A stretch of 34,242 nucleotides of DNA from contig WFQD01000454.1 of NCBI GenBank assembly GCA_015487265.1, positions 1 through 34,242 on the forward strand, given 5' to 3'. The translations under genes and the position numbers were made by a program. Every line of letters starts with the position of its first letter. Positions within the stretch are counted from its first letter, which is position 1. The notes below the pieces were generated by a model. It saw only the letters and a list, made by a program, of their open reading frames with translations, was not told the origin of the DNA and made no database searches. Source of the DNA: Sulfurimonas sp. (GTDB lineage Bacteria > Campylobacterota > Campylobacteria > Campylobacterales > Sulfurimonadaceae). Shown here piece after piece: positions 25,391-33,588 of this stretch.

Positions 25391-26491
25391 ATGAAAACAA
25401 GTGAATATACTATCTTAATTGTCGATGATGTGCAGAATAATGTGCTTATTATTAATAAAATACTTTTAAGTGCTGGGTACACTCTTGTAACTGCTGAAAA
25501 TGGAAGAACAGCGTTAGAAATTGTAAGAGAAAAAAAGATAGATTTAATTCTCTTGGATATTGAGATGCCAGATTTGAGTGGTATTGAAGTTTGTCGGTTT
25601 TTAAAAATAGACCCAAAAACAGCAGATATTCCTGTTATTTTTTTAACAGCAAGTGATGATAGAGCAATGCTCTCTCGTGCGTATAAGGTGGGAGCGGCTG
25701 ATTATATTCGAAAACCTTTTTTTAAAGATGAACTTTTAGCCAGAGTCAATAACAGCTTGCTTTTACGTGATCATGAAATAAATCTTGAAAATAAAATCAT
25801 AGAAAAAACAAAAGATATTTCAGATACTCAGGTAGAACTGATGCATACCCTTGGTGGTATTGCAGAGGGGCACTCACCAGAGACTTTCAAGCATGTCAAA
25901 CGTGTCACAGAATTTACCTACCTCTTAGGCACACTTGCAGGTTTAGACAAAAAAGAGGCATTAGTTTTACGTGATGCTGCCTCTTTGCATGATGTGGGTA
26001 AATTAGGCATACGTGATTCTATTTTACATAAGCAGGGCAAACTTACAAATGCCGAGTATAAGATTATGAAAAAGCATGTGGATCATGGTGTGAAGATGCT
26101 AGAAAAGTCCAATTTGCCACTTTTTAAAATAGCGAAAATTGTTGCAGGTGAGCATCATGAAAAGTATGATGGAACAGGCTATCCTTTAGGCTTAAAAGGG
26201 GAACAAATACACATTTATGGACGGATTGTCGCCATAGCAGATGTTTTTGATGCCTTATCTTTTAAGCGTGCCTATAAAGATAGTTGGACAACAAATGATG
26301 TTCTCAGTTACATGAAAGAGATGAGTGGAACTCATTTTGATCCGAAATTAATAAAGATATTTTTTGATAATATTGATGAGTTTTTAAAGATTTATGATAT
26401 TCATAACCATAAAATAGAACTCGATAAAAAGTTTAACCAGAAAAAAAGAAATAAAATTATGAATTGGTTGTTGCAGGAGCTCAGAGGATAG
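25391..26491 (+). CDS. Response regulator with HD-GYP output domain (probable c-di-GMP phosphodiesterase)
   Basis: The protein has 366 residues. The receiver domain occupies about 5-125 with D12/D13, phospho-acceptor D56 in LLDIEMPDLSG, T86 and K108. A helical linker leads to an HD-GYP domain (about 150-345) with H200-D201-V-G-K, H229, H255/H256 and G263-Y264-P265, so the metal and GYP residues expected of an active enzyme appear present. In the family this hydrolyses cyclic di-GMP. The ribosome binding site is weak. No partner kinase is adjacent. The gene ends 6 bases from dnaK, which converges on it. Confidence 0.93.
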   Translation: MKTSEYTILIVDDVQNNVLIINKILLSAGYTLVTAENGRTALEIVREKKIDLILLDIEMPDLSGIEVCRFLKIDPKTADIPVIFLTASDDRAMLSRAYKVGAADYIRKPFFKDELLARVNNSLLLRDHEINLENKIIEKTKDISDTQVELMHTLGGIAEGHSPETFKHVKRVTEFTYLLGTLAGLDKKEALVLRDAASLHDVGKLGIRDSILHKQGKLTNAEYKIMKKHVDHGVKMLEKSNLPLFKIAKIVAGEHHEKYDGTGYPLGLKGEQIHIYGRIVAIADVFDALSFKRAYKDSWTTNDVLSYMKEMSGTHFDPKLIKIFFDNIDEFLKIYDIHNHKIELDKKFNQKKRNKIMNWLLQELRG

Positions 26492-26510
26492 AGTAAATTA
26501 CTCTATCTCT
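26483..26510. repeat. Inverted repeat spanning two converging stop codons
   Basis: ATAGAGTAA (26488-26496) and TTACTCTAT (26498-26506) are perfect reverse complements around a single base, extended by AGAG (26483-26486) and CTCT (26507-26510) past one bulged G. It includes the stop codons of both the HD-GYP gene and dnaK. No T run follows on either strand, so classic intrinsic termination is not supported; a bidirectional transcript-end structure is possible. Confidence 0.5.
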
Positions 26511-28384
26511 GCATCGATAACGTCTTCGTCATCTTTCTTTTTCTTTGCATCTGCTTCAGCAGCTGCAGGGTCTTGCTCTTTTTTGTACATTTCTTCCGCC
26601 ATTTTGTGTGCAGCTTCAGTCAATGCTTTGACTTTCTCTTCGATTTGCTCTTTCGAAGCATTTTCATCTTTGAGTGTGTCTTTTAAATCAGAAATCGCTG
26701 TTTCTATTTTCGCTTTTTCACCAGCTTCTAGTTTGTCACCCATCTCTGTCATTGATTTTTCAGTTTGTACAATGAGTGCATCTGCTTGGTTGCGTAAATC
26801 TACAAGTGCTTTTCTCTCTTCATCTGCTGCTTTGTTCTCTTCAGCATCTTGCACCATTTTGTTGATTTCTTCTTCGCTTAATCCTGAAGAACCACTAATA
26901 GTAATTTTTTGCTCTTTTCCTGTTCCCTTGTCTTGTGCAGATACTGTTAAAATACCATTTGCATCAATGTCAAAAGTAACTTCAATTTGTGGTACACCAC
27001 GCGGTGCCGCAGGAATGTCGCTCAGTTCAAAAAGACCAAGTGATTTGTTGTCTTTTGCAAACTCACGTTCTCCTTGAACAACTGAGATAGATACCGCTGG
27101 TTGGTTGTCTTCTGCAGTTGAGAATACTTGCGATTTTTTTACAGGAATTGTAGTACCTTTTTCGATGATTTTTGTTGCAACACCACCCAAAGTTTCAATT
27201 CCAAGGCTTAGTGGAGTGACATCAAGTAAAAGAACATCTTTCACATCACCACGTAAAACACCCCCTTGAATAGCAGCACCCGCAGCAACAACTTCATCAG
27301 GGTTTACACCTTTATTTAAGTCTTTACCACCAAAGTATTTTGAAACTGCTTCTTGTGCTGCTGGAACACGAGTAGAACCACCAACCATGATAATTTCTTT
27401 AATATCGCTATTATCTAAATCTGCTTCATCCATCGCTGTTTTGATATGACTCATAGTCTCATCAATAAGACCGCTAATCATTCCTTCAAATTTTGCACGA
27501 GTTAATTTCACGACTAAGTGTTGTGGTCCTGCTTCTGTCATTGTAATAAACGGTAAGTTAATCTCTGTTTCAGTTGCAGAACTTAACTCTTTTTTCGCAT
27601 TTTCAGCCGCATCTTTTAGACGTTGGAGTGCCATTTTGTCATTTTTAAGCTCAATACCGTGAGAGTTTTTGAATTCATCGTTTAAGAAATCAACGATTTT
27701 ATTGTCAAAGTCATCACCACCTAAGAAGGCATTTCCATCTGTTGAAAGTACTTCAAAAGTACCATCTGAAATTTCAAGTGTTGTAACATCAAATGTTCCA
27801 CCACCAAGGTCATATACAAGTACATTCTCTTCAGATTTAGACTCTAAACCATACGCAAGTGCAGAAGCTGTTGGCTCATTGATAATTCTTAAAACATTTA
27901 ATCCTGCAATAGTACCTGCATCTTTTGTCGCTTTACGTTGTGCATCATTAAAGTAAGCTGGAACTGTAATAACAGCATCTGTTACAGTACCACCAATGTA
28001 AGCTTCTGCATCTTCTTTGAGTTTTGAAAGAATTTTTGCAGAAATTTCTTGTGGTGTGTACACTTTACCAGCAACATCAACACATGCAGCACCATCTTTA
28101 TCTACGATATTGTATGTTACTTTATCGTGTGCCGCTTTTGCATTTTCTTCATTCATCATAAGACCCATAATTCTTTTGATAGAAGAAATTGTTTTCTCTG
28201 GGTTTGTAATCGCTTGACGTTTTGCAGGGTCACCTACTAAAACATCACCTTTATCTGTAAACGCAACAACAGAAGGAGTCGTATTTTTCCCCTCTGCATT
28301 TGGGATGATTTTCGCTTCACCACCTTCATATACTGCTACACAAGAGTTTGTTGTTCCTAAATCTATACCAATAACTTTACTCAT
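26498..28384 (-). CDS. dnaK: Molecular chaperone DnaK (Hsp70)
   Basis: This is an ATP-dependent Hsp70 chaperone of 628 residues, full length. The ATPase domain begins [18 protein letters not shown] and holds [10 protein letters not shown] near residue 195 and [10 protein letters not shown] near 335. The substrate-binding domain follows the linker around [13 protein letters not shown]. The C-terminal lid ends in a Glu/Lys/Ala-rich tail closing [10 protein letters not shown], as in many bacterial DnaKs. AAGGA precedes the ATG. It is transcribed after grpE with 113 bases between, an unusually long gap for this operon. Confidence 0.99.
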   Translation of the reverse strand: MSKVIGIDLGTTNSCVAVYEGGEAKIIPNAEGKNTTPSVVAFTDKGDVLVGDPAKRQAITNPEKTISSIKRIMGLMMNEENAKAAHDKVTYNIVDKDGAACVDVAGKVYTPQEISAKILSKLKEDAEAYIGGTVTDAVITVPAYFNDAQRKATKDAGTIAGLNVLRIINEPTASALAYGLESKSEENVLVYDLGGGTFDVTTLEISDGTFEVLSTDGNAFLGGDDFDNKIVDFLNDEFKNSHGIELKNDKMALQRLKDAAENAKKELSSATETEINLPFITMTEAGPQHLVVKLTRAKFEGMISGLIDETMSHIKTAMDEADLDNSDIKEIIMVGGSTRVPAAQEAVSKYFGGKDLNKGVNPDEVVAAGAAIQGGVLRGDVKDVLLLDVTPLSLGIETLGGVATKIIEKGTTIPVKKSQVFSTAEDNQPAVSISVVQGEREFAKDNKSLGLFELSDIPAAPRGVPQIEVTFDIDANGILTVSAQDKGTGKEQKITISGSSGLSEEEINKMVQDAEENKAADEERKALVDLRNQADALIVQTEKSMTEMGDKLEAGEKAKIETAISDLKDTLKDENASKEQIEEKVKALTEAAHKMAEEMYKKEQDPAAAEADAKKKKDDEDVIDAEIE

Positions 28385-28471
28385 TTTTCTTCCTTTAATC
28401 TAAGTTTTTTGTTTCTTTATTTGTGAATATTTTAAAACAGTCGAAGTATAGACTCTTTTAAAAATAAGTTT

Positions 28472-28487
28472 TGCTACCTAAGTAGCA
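28472..28487 (-). repeat. Hairpin in the grpE-dnaK intergenic region
   Basis: TGCTAC and GTAGCA are perfect reverse complements around a 4-base loop. A second short one, GCGAA/TTCGC (28492-28506), overlaps the grpE stop codon. Downstream on the - strand is an A/T-rich stretch but no immediate T run. It might be an RNA processing or partial attenuation site that sets different GrpE and DnaK levels. Confidence 0.4.
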
Positions 28488-28497
28488 TAAAGCGAAA

Positions 28498-29064
28498 TTA
28501 ATTCGCTACAATTACCATTGCTTCACGCAGTGGACGGTTTTTGTATTTGTACCCTGTTTGAAAGGTTTGTACAATTTGACCTGATTCTACCTCTTCACTA
28601 TCAACAGCTTGCACCGCATTGTGAATGTTTGGATCAAATGGTTCATCATGTGCCACCATTGTTACACCGTGCTTATCAAGTTGTGTTAAGAATTGCTTAT
28701 GTGTAAGCTCAATTCCCTCTTTGAGTTTGTCAAAAAGTTCTGTTTTATCTGCATCTGCGTTTGCTGATTTCATTGCACCATCGAGTGCATCTAAAACAGG
28801 AATCATATCTTTGGCAAATTTCTCATTTGCATACTCAACCGCTGTGTATTTCTCACGCTCAAGTCTTTTTTTGATGTTATCAAAATCAGCATGAACACGA
28901 GCATATTTATCTTTGAGTTCAGCAAGTTCAGCCTGCAAAAGATCAAATTCGTTTTCAACTGCTTCGGCTTCCGCTTCTGCTTCATCTGCTACGACTTCTT
29001 CTTTTTGTGTTGTTTCTTCCTCTTGTGGAAGGGTTTCATCATTTATTTTTTCTTCTGTAGACAT
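28498..29064 (-). CDS. grpE: Nucleotide exchange factor GrpE
   Basis: This cochaperone releases ADP from DnaK. It has 188 residues from ATG 29064, preceded by AAGGAG 12 bases upstream; an in-frame ATG at 29136 would add 24 residues lacking any support and would start inside the promoter region. The acidic N-terminal tail (about 1-45) is typical, followed by the long dimerisation coiled coil (about 45-100), with RVHADFDNIKKRLEREK matching the family, and a C-terminal beta domain containing NRPLREAMVIVAN. No hrcA gene precedes it, unlike the hrcA-grpE-dnaK order known in Campylobacter and Helicobacter. Confidence 0.97.
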   Translation of the reverse strand: MSTEEKINDETLPQEEETTQKEEVVADEAEAEAEAVENEFDLLQAELAELKDKYARVHADFDNIKKRLEREKYTAVEYANEKFAKDMIPVLDALDGAMKSANADADKTELFDKLKEGIELTHKQFLTQLDKHGVTMVAHDEPFDPNIHNAVQAVDSEEVESGQIVQTFQTGYKYKNRPLREAMVIVAN

Positions 29065-29100
29065 GGTTGTAAATGACTCCTTTTTTGAAAAGATAGCAGT

Positions 29101-29129
29101 ATTATACATATTGAGTGTAAACATGTCAA
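29101..29129 (-). promoter_or_regulatory. Sigma-70 promoter of grpE-dnaK
   Basis: On the - strand, TTGACA (29129-29124) and TATAAT (29106-29101) are both perfect matches, separated by 17 bases. Transcription would start near 29094, about 30 bases before the grpE ATG. A strong -35 is unusual for this phylum. No CIRCE palindrome (TTAGCACTC-N9-GAGTGCTAA) and no complete HspR HAIR site overlap it. Confidence 0.8.
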
Positions 29130-29237
29130 GTCTCACTTTAGTTAAATTTTATAAATTAACTTGAGTCTAGTTGTATAAAGTATGTAAATTAAGTCATATG
29201 ATGATAGAATTTCTACTCTTAGAGAGGGGAACAAGAA

Positions 29238-30380
29238 TTGAAAATAGTTGATATTATGGTACTAGGTGGCGGTGCAAGTGGTTTAATGTTTATAAACCAT
29301 ATTTCTAAGAAAAAAAGTATAGCCCTTGTGGAAACAAATGAACGGCTTGCAAAAAAAGTAAAAATTTCTGGTGGCGGGAAGTGTAATATTACAAACACTC
29401 AGGTGAGTGCAGAGAATTTTGATGGAGAGCATGCTCTTGTTTGTGAGGCACTGCATACATTTTCAAAAGAGAAACTTTTAGAATTTTTACAGCGAAACAG
29501 AGTTCCCCTAGAACTGAGGAAAAATCGTTACTATTTTTGTGAGCATAGTTCCGATGAGATTATAGATGTTTTGAAAAAAGGGCTCAAAGGTGTTGATGTG
29601 TTTTTGCATCATACCATCAAAAGAGTACAAAAAGAGGAAGATTTTTTTAGAGTGCAAACAGATAAGGGCAGTCTGTATGCAAAAAAAGTGGTGGTGGCAA
29701 CGGGTGGCAAAAGTTTTCAAAGCATAGGCGCAAGTGACATTGGTTTACAAATAGCAAAAAGTTTTGACATTACAGTAAAAGAATTCGCACCGGCACTTGT
29801 TGGTTTGACCCTGCAAAAAGAGCAGTTTTGGATGCGAGAATTGAGTGGCTTGAGTACCTATGTGCATATAAAGGTAGGGGAGAAGGTTATACAAGAGGAG
29901 ATGCTTTTTGCACATAGGGGTATTAGTGGTCCTGCTGTATTGTCGGCTTCTTTATACTGGAAAAAAGGTTTGATACATATAGATTTTTTACCAACACAAA
30001 ATATACTTCTTCTTGTAAAGAAACAGAAAAAATTGGTGAGTTCAGTGATGCCTGTACCAAAACGACTTGCCAAGGCACTTTTAAAGGCAATTGATGTAGT
30101 AGATAAAGAGTGCCAAAAATTAACATCAGCAGAGAAAGAGAAGTTACAACTCCTGCATAATTACGGTTTTGCACCTGCTGGCAATTTTGGTTTTACAAAA
30201 GCTGAGGTGAGTCGTGGCGGTGTTGTAGCAGAGGAACTCAACATGAAAACACTGGAATCAAAAAAAGTCAAAGGGCTCTATTTTATAGGAGAAGTTGTAG
30301 ATGTCACAGGGGAGCTTGGGGGTTATAATTTTCAATGGGCATTTTCAAGTGCCACACTTTGTGCTAAAAGTATGCAATAA
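29238..30380 (+). CDS. FAD-dependent oxidoreductase, YhiN/HI0933 family
   Basis: The protein has 380 residues. The start is TTG at 29238, supported by GAGGGGA 7 bases upstream; the next in-frame ATG (29253) would cut into the first beta strand of the FAD-binding fold. Motifs are VLGGGASGLMF for dinucleotide binding, ISGGGKCNITN, and the C-terminal GELGGYNFQWAFSSA, all characteristic of this family. The physiological reaction of these flavoproteins is not firmly established. It diverges from grpE across a 173-base gap in which TGATAGAAT (29202-29210) is a weak promoter candidate. Confidence 0.9.
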   Translation: MKIVDIMVLGGGASGLMFINHISKKKSIALVETNERLAKKVKISGGGKCNITNTQVSAENFDGEHALVCEALHTFSKEKLLEFLQRNRVPLELRKNRYYFCEHSSDEIIDVLKKGLKGVDVFLHHTIKRVQKEEDFFRVQTDKGSLYAKKVVVATGGKSFQSIGASDIGLQIAKSFDITVKEFAPALVGLTLQKEQFWMRELSGLSTYVHIKVGEKVIQEEMLFAHRGISGPAVLSASLYWKKGLIHIDFLPTQNILLLVKKQKKLVSSVMPVPKRLAKALLKAIDVVDKECQKLTSAEKEKLQLLHNYGFAPAGNFGFTKAEVSRGGVVAEELNMKTLESKKVKGLYFIGEVVDVTGELGGYNFQWAFSSATLCAKSMQ

Positions 30381-30382
30381 TT

Positions 30383-30391
30383 TGTTATAAT
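30383..30391 (+). promoter_or_regulatory. Extended -10 promoter of the greA-argC-lpxH-cheV-cheA run
   Basis: TGTTATAAT is a perfect TGn-TATAAT. Transcription would start near 30398, giving a leader of about 15 bases before the greA ATG. No -35 match is seen. It sits just after the stop of the flavoprotein gene. Confidence 0.6.
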
Positions 30392-30412
30392 GACAGAAAA
30401 AAAGAGAAGAGC

Positions 30413-30910
30413 ATGCAAAAAGTCGAACCAATGACAATTTTTGGGTATGAAAAATTACAAGCAGAAGTCAAAGAACTCAAAGAAGTCAAACGCCCGCAGG
30501 TCGTCAAAGATATAGAAGAAGCACTTGAACATGGTGATTTAAAAGAAAACGCAGAGTACCATGCAGCCAAAGAGATGCAAAAAATAATCGATAATCGTTT
30601 AGCAGAGTTAGCGGAAATTCTTGGAAATTCTCAAATCGTAGATCCAAGTGAACTCGCACACTCAAAGGTGAGCTTTGGTTCTACTGTGGTGATGACAAAC
30701 CTTGACACAGATGAAGAAGTAACATATACCATTGTCGGTGGATGTGAGTCAAATCCTGATATGGGGCTTATCTCTTTTGCTTCTCCTTTAGCGAAGCAAC
30801 TCCTTGGACATGAAGAGGGTGATGAAGTCAAATTTCGTTTGCCTGGGGGTGAAAAAGAGTTTGAAATAGATGAAGTCAAATACCAAGAAATCGTGTTTGA
30901 GTCCCACTAA
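30413..30910 (+). CDS. greA: Transcription elongation factor GreA
   Basis: The protein has 165 residues. It rescues backtracked RNA polymerase by stimulating transcript cleavage. The N-terminal coiled coil ends in the tip sequence HGDLKENAEYHAAKE, whose Asp and Glu act at the polymerase active site. The C-terminal domain has the FKBP-like GLISFASPLAKQLLGHEEGDEV region. AAGAGAAGAG serves as the ribosome binding region. argC starts one base after its stop. In Campylobacter jejuni greA also lies near cheV-cheA, which fits conserved neighbourhood, as far as I recall. Confidence 0.97.
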   Translation: MQKVEPMTIFGYEKLQAEVKELKEVKRPQVVKDIEEALEHGDLKENAEYHAAKEMQKIIDNRLAELAEILGNSQIVDPSELAHSKVSFGSTVVMTNLDTDEEVTYTIVGGCESNPDMGLISFASPLAKQLLGHEEGDEVKFRLPGGEKEFEIDEVKYQEIVFESH

Positions 30911-30911
30911 A

Positions 30912-31910
30912 ATGATAAAAGTTGGTGTAGTCGGGGCAACAGGGTACACAGGCTTGGAGCTTGTGAAAATTCTTGTGAATCATCCACAATTTGATTTGAC
31001 TTATATTGCAAATTCTGAGGGTAATACAACCATAAACAAACTCCATCCCGCTTTAAATGGCATTTGTGAAGCAAAAGTCTATAAGGCCGATACACAAAAA
31101 ATTGCGCAAGAGTGTGATCTTGTTTTTCTTGCAGTGCCACATAAAACGGCTATGGCATATGTAAAACCACTGATGGAACTTGGGGTGAAGGTTGTGGATC
31201 TCTCTGCTGATTATAGACTCACACAAGAAGTCTATGAAGCATTTTATGTACCCCATACAGATACAAAAAACTTAGAACATGTTGTCTATGGCTTGCCAGA
31301 GATGTTTAGAGAAGAATTGAAATCTGCAAGATTAGTTGCCAACCCTGGATGTTTTCCTACCTCTGCAATTTTAGGAATTTTACCCTTTTTAGAAAAACGC
31401 AAGGCGGGGACACCTGTCATTATAGATGCAAAAACGGGTGTGAGTGGTGCCGGAAAAAAACTGAGTGAAACAACACACTTTGTCAATGTAAATGACAATC
31501 TTTTTGCCTACAATCCTCTTTTACATCGTCATGCTCCTGAAATCGCACAAAAACTAGGTCTTGCGTTTGATGAGGTCAATTTTGTGCCTCATTTAGTCCC
31601 CCTAACTCGTGGTATGATTAGTTCAATTTATTTGCAAGTAGCAGATGATTTTGATGCCTTGGCACTGTTAAAAACATTTTATAAAAATGAAAAAAATATT
31701 CGTGTGAGTGAAATTCCTGTCGATATGAAAAATGTTGCAGGCACAAATTTTTGTGATATTTATGTCAAACGCAAGGGGAATCTTCTTTTTATTTCAAGTG
31801 CTATTGATAATCTGATGCGAGGTGCCTCAAGCCAAGCCGTTGTAAATGCAAACATTATGATGGGCTTAGAGGAAAATACAGGCATAACAAATATCGCATA
31901 TGTCCCCTAA
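30912..31910 (+). CDS. argC: N-acetyl-gamma-glutamyl-phosphate reductase
   Basis: This arginine-biosynthesis enzyme reduces N-acetyl-glutamyl phosphate with NADPH. It has 332 residues from ATG 30912. A longer frame from 30870 overlaps greA and would put 14 unrelated residues before the MIKVGVVGATGYTG nucleotide-binding start, so it was rejected. The catalytic Cys is in VANPGCFPTSA, and VPHLVPLTRGM holds the conserved His/Arg region. There is no separate ribosome binding site; coupling to greA is likely. The last 11 bases overlap the next gene. No other arg genes are nearby. Confidence 0.97.
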   Translation: MIKVGVVGATGYTGLELVKILVNHPQFDLTYIANSEGNTTINKLHPALNGICEAKVYKADTQKIAQECDLVFLAVPHKTAMAYVKPLMELGVKVVDLSADYRLTQEVYEAFYVPHTDTKNLEHVVYGLPEMFREELKSARLVANPGCFPTSAILGILPFLEKRKAGTPVIIDAKTGVSGAGKKLSETTHFVNVNDNLFAYNPLLHRHAPEIAQKLGLAFDEVNFVPHLVPLTRGMISSIYLQVADDFDALALLKTFYKNEKNIRVSEIPVDMKNVAGTNFCDIYVKRKGNLLFISSAIDNLMRGASSQAVVNANIMMGLEENTGITNIAYVP

Positions 31911-32634
31911 GCTAGAGATTGTAAAAGGTGCATTGATCCTCTCTGATGCACACTTTTCACCAACAAGACCAGAACTTTTCCCTCTTATTGAATCTATTTA
32001 TAAAGAAGAACTCCAAGTACCACAACTTATTTTAATGGGTGATATTTTTGATGCCCTCTTTGGTGCTATCCCGCATACATATGCAAAAAATCAAAAAATG
32101 ATAGAGATGCTTCAAAGTATCTCACAAAAAACAGCTGTGATTTACCTAGAAGGCAATCATGATTTTAATCTCACAAGACTCTTTGCACATATGCAGATTT
32201 TTCCTATAGCCAAACAACCAGTAATGTGTAGTTATGAGAATAAAACAATTTTTTTGGCACATGGTGATTTCGCAGGGCCGCTTGGGTATCGACTTTACAC
32301 TGCGTTTATTCGAAGTCCTTTTGTTTTACCTGTGCTTAAAATGATTGATGTTCTCTCAAAGCATGCAATTTTAAGGTATGTGTATGCACATTTAGCAAAA
32401 AAAGAGGATTGTAATGAGTTTCACAGTTTCAAAGCATTTATAAGTAAACACATAGAAAATTCTTATGAATGTGATTATTTTATAGAGGGACATTATCATC
32501 AAAATAAGCAAATCAAATTTCAAAAATTTACTTATATAAATTTAGGTGCTTTTGCTTGCAATCAAAGATATTTTACTGTAAAATCCTTGGATGATACAGA
32601 GTTATTAGAAGAGAAGAGTTTCTCTAAAGGGTGA
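31900..32634 (+). CDS. lpxH: LpxH-like metallophosphatase (UDP-2,3-diacylglucosamine diphosphatase)
   Basis: The protein has 244 residues, about the size of E. coli LpxH. The calcineurin-like metal-binding motifs appear in order: SDAHFSP, MGDIFDALFG, GNHDFN, AHGDFAGP and EGHYHQ. In lipid A synthesis LpxH cleaves UDP-diacylglucosamine to lipid X. The gene overlaps argC by 11 bases and precedes cheV. I cannot distinguish a true LpxH from other YbbF/metallophosphatase relatives by eye, so the symbol is provisional. Confidence 0.75.
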   Translation: MSPKLEIVKGALILSDAHFSPTRPELFPLIESIYKEELQVPQLILMGDIFDALFGAIPHTYAKNQKMIEMLQSISQKTAVIYLEGNHDFNLTRLFAHMQIFPIAKQPVMCSYENKTIFLAHGDFAGPLGYRLYTAFIRSPFVLPVLKMIDVLSKHAILRYVYAHLAKKEDCNEFHSFKAFISKHIENSYECDYFIEGHYHQNKQIKFQKFTYINLGAFACNQRYFTVKSLDDTELLEEKSFSKG

Positions 32635-32639
32635 TAAAA

Positions 32640-33578
32640 ATGGATGATAACACATTAAAAGTTGGTTCCAATGAGATGGAACTTGTAGACTTTCGTATAT
32701 TCAAACAGGAAGAAGATGGTGTGTATGAAGGTATTTATGGCATTAATGTTTCAAAGGTTCGCGAAATTATTCGTGTTCCAAATTTAACAGAACTTCCTGG
32801 GACTCCTGAGTTTATTGAGGGTATTTTTGATCTGCGTGAAGTGGTCATACCCGTTGTCAATTTAGCAAAATGGATGGGAATAAGTCCTCCTGAAGATATA
32901 GCCAATAATTCACGAGTAATTATTACAGAATTTAACAATGTGCTCATTGGTTTTGTGGTGCATGAGGCAAAACGCATTCGCCGTATTAGTTGGAGTGATA
33001 TAGAGTCGGCTTCTTTTATGAGTGGCTCTGATGGTCTTGATGCGAGTAAGATTACTGGTGTTACAAAGATAGAGGGTGATAATGTTCTTTTAATTCTCGA
33101 TTTAGAGAGTGTTGTGCAAGATTTGGGCCTTTACTCGCCTGATGTGGATGCAACTCCTGAAGATATGGAGAGCTTTTCCGGTTTAGCGCTTGTTTTGGAT
33201 GATAGTTCGACTGCGAGAAAAATTGTCAAAGAAGCATTGCAAAAAATGGGCTTTAAAGTCGTAGAAGCAAGCGATGGAAAAGATGGTTTAGCTAAACTTG
33301 ATGAGCTCTATTCTACCTATGGGGATGGCATTGCCAACCAGCTCAAAATTATTATATCAGATGTTGAGATGCCACAGATGGATGGTTTCCATTTTGCAGC
33401 CAATGTCAAAGAAGATGGACGATTTAACAATATTCCTATTGTTTTTAACTCATCAATCAGTGATCATTTTAGTGAAAATAGAGGCAAAGAAGCAGGCGGA
33501 GAAGCTTACTTAGTGAAGTTTGAAGCAAGCTCATTTTATAATGAAGTGTCACGTGTTGTGCGTGCACACATAAAGTAG
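32640..33578 (+). CDS. cheV: Chemotaxis coupling protein CheV (CheW domain plus receiver)
   Basis: The protein has 312 residues from ATG 32640; a GTG at 32631 overlaps the lpxH stop and AAAGGGTG fits the ATG better. The CheW-like domain spans about 14-165 (GIYGINVSKVREIIRVPNL, FIEGIFDLREVVIPVVNL). The receiver domain spans about 180-310, with LVLDDSSTARK giving the acidic pair, IISDVEMPQMDG the phospho-acceptor Asp and AYLVKFE the Lys. CheV links chemoreceptors to CheA and can take up phosphate. It lies 10 bases ahead of cheA, the order known from Campylobacter. Confidence 0.96.
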   Translation: MDDNTLKVGSNEMELVDFRIFKQEEDGVYEGIYGINVSKVREIIRVPNLTELPGTPEFIEGIFDLREVVIPVVNLAKWMGISPPEDIANNSRVIITEFNNVLIGFVVHEAKRIRRISWSDIESASFMSGSDGLDASKITGVTKIEGDNVLLILDLESVVQDLGLYSPDVDATPEDMESFSGLALVLDDSSTARKIVKEALQKMGFKVVEASDGKDGLAKLDELYSTYGDGIANQLKIIISDVEMPQMDGFHFAANVKEDGRFNNIPIVFNSSISDHFSENRGKEAGGEAYLVKFEASSFYNEVSRVVRAHIK

Positions 33579-33588
33579 GAGTGAACAT

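Noticed and set aside
26583-27077. 164-codon Ser/Ala-rich frame on the + strand opposite dnaK
   Set aside because: It mirrors the conserved DnaK coding sequence on the other strand and has no independent support.
29101-29170. CIRCE or full HAIR operator at grpE
   Set aside because: Neither TTAGCACTC-N9-GAGTGCTAA nor CTTGAGT-N7-ACTCAAG is present; only half-site-like fragments were found.
30870-30911. Longer argC start inside greA
   Set aside because: It would add 14 residues before a perfect family N terminus and overlap greA by 41 bases.
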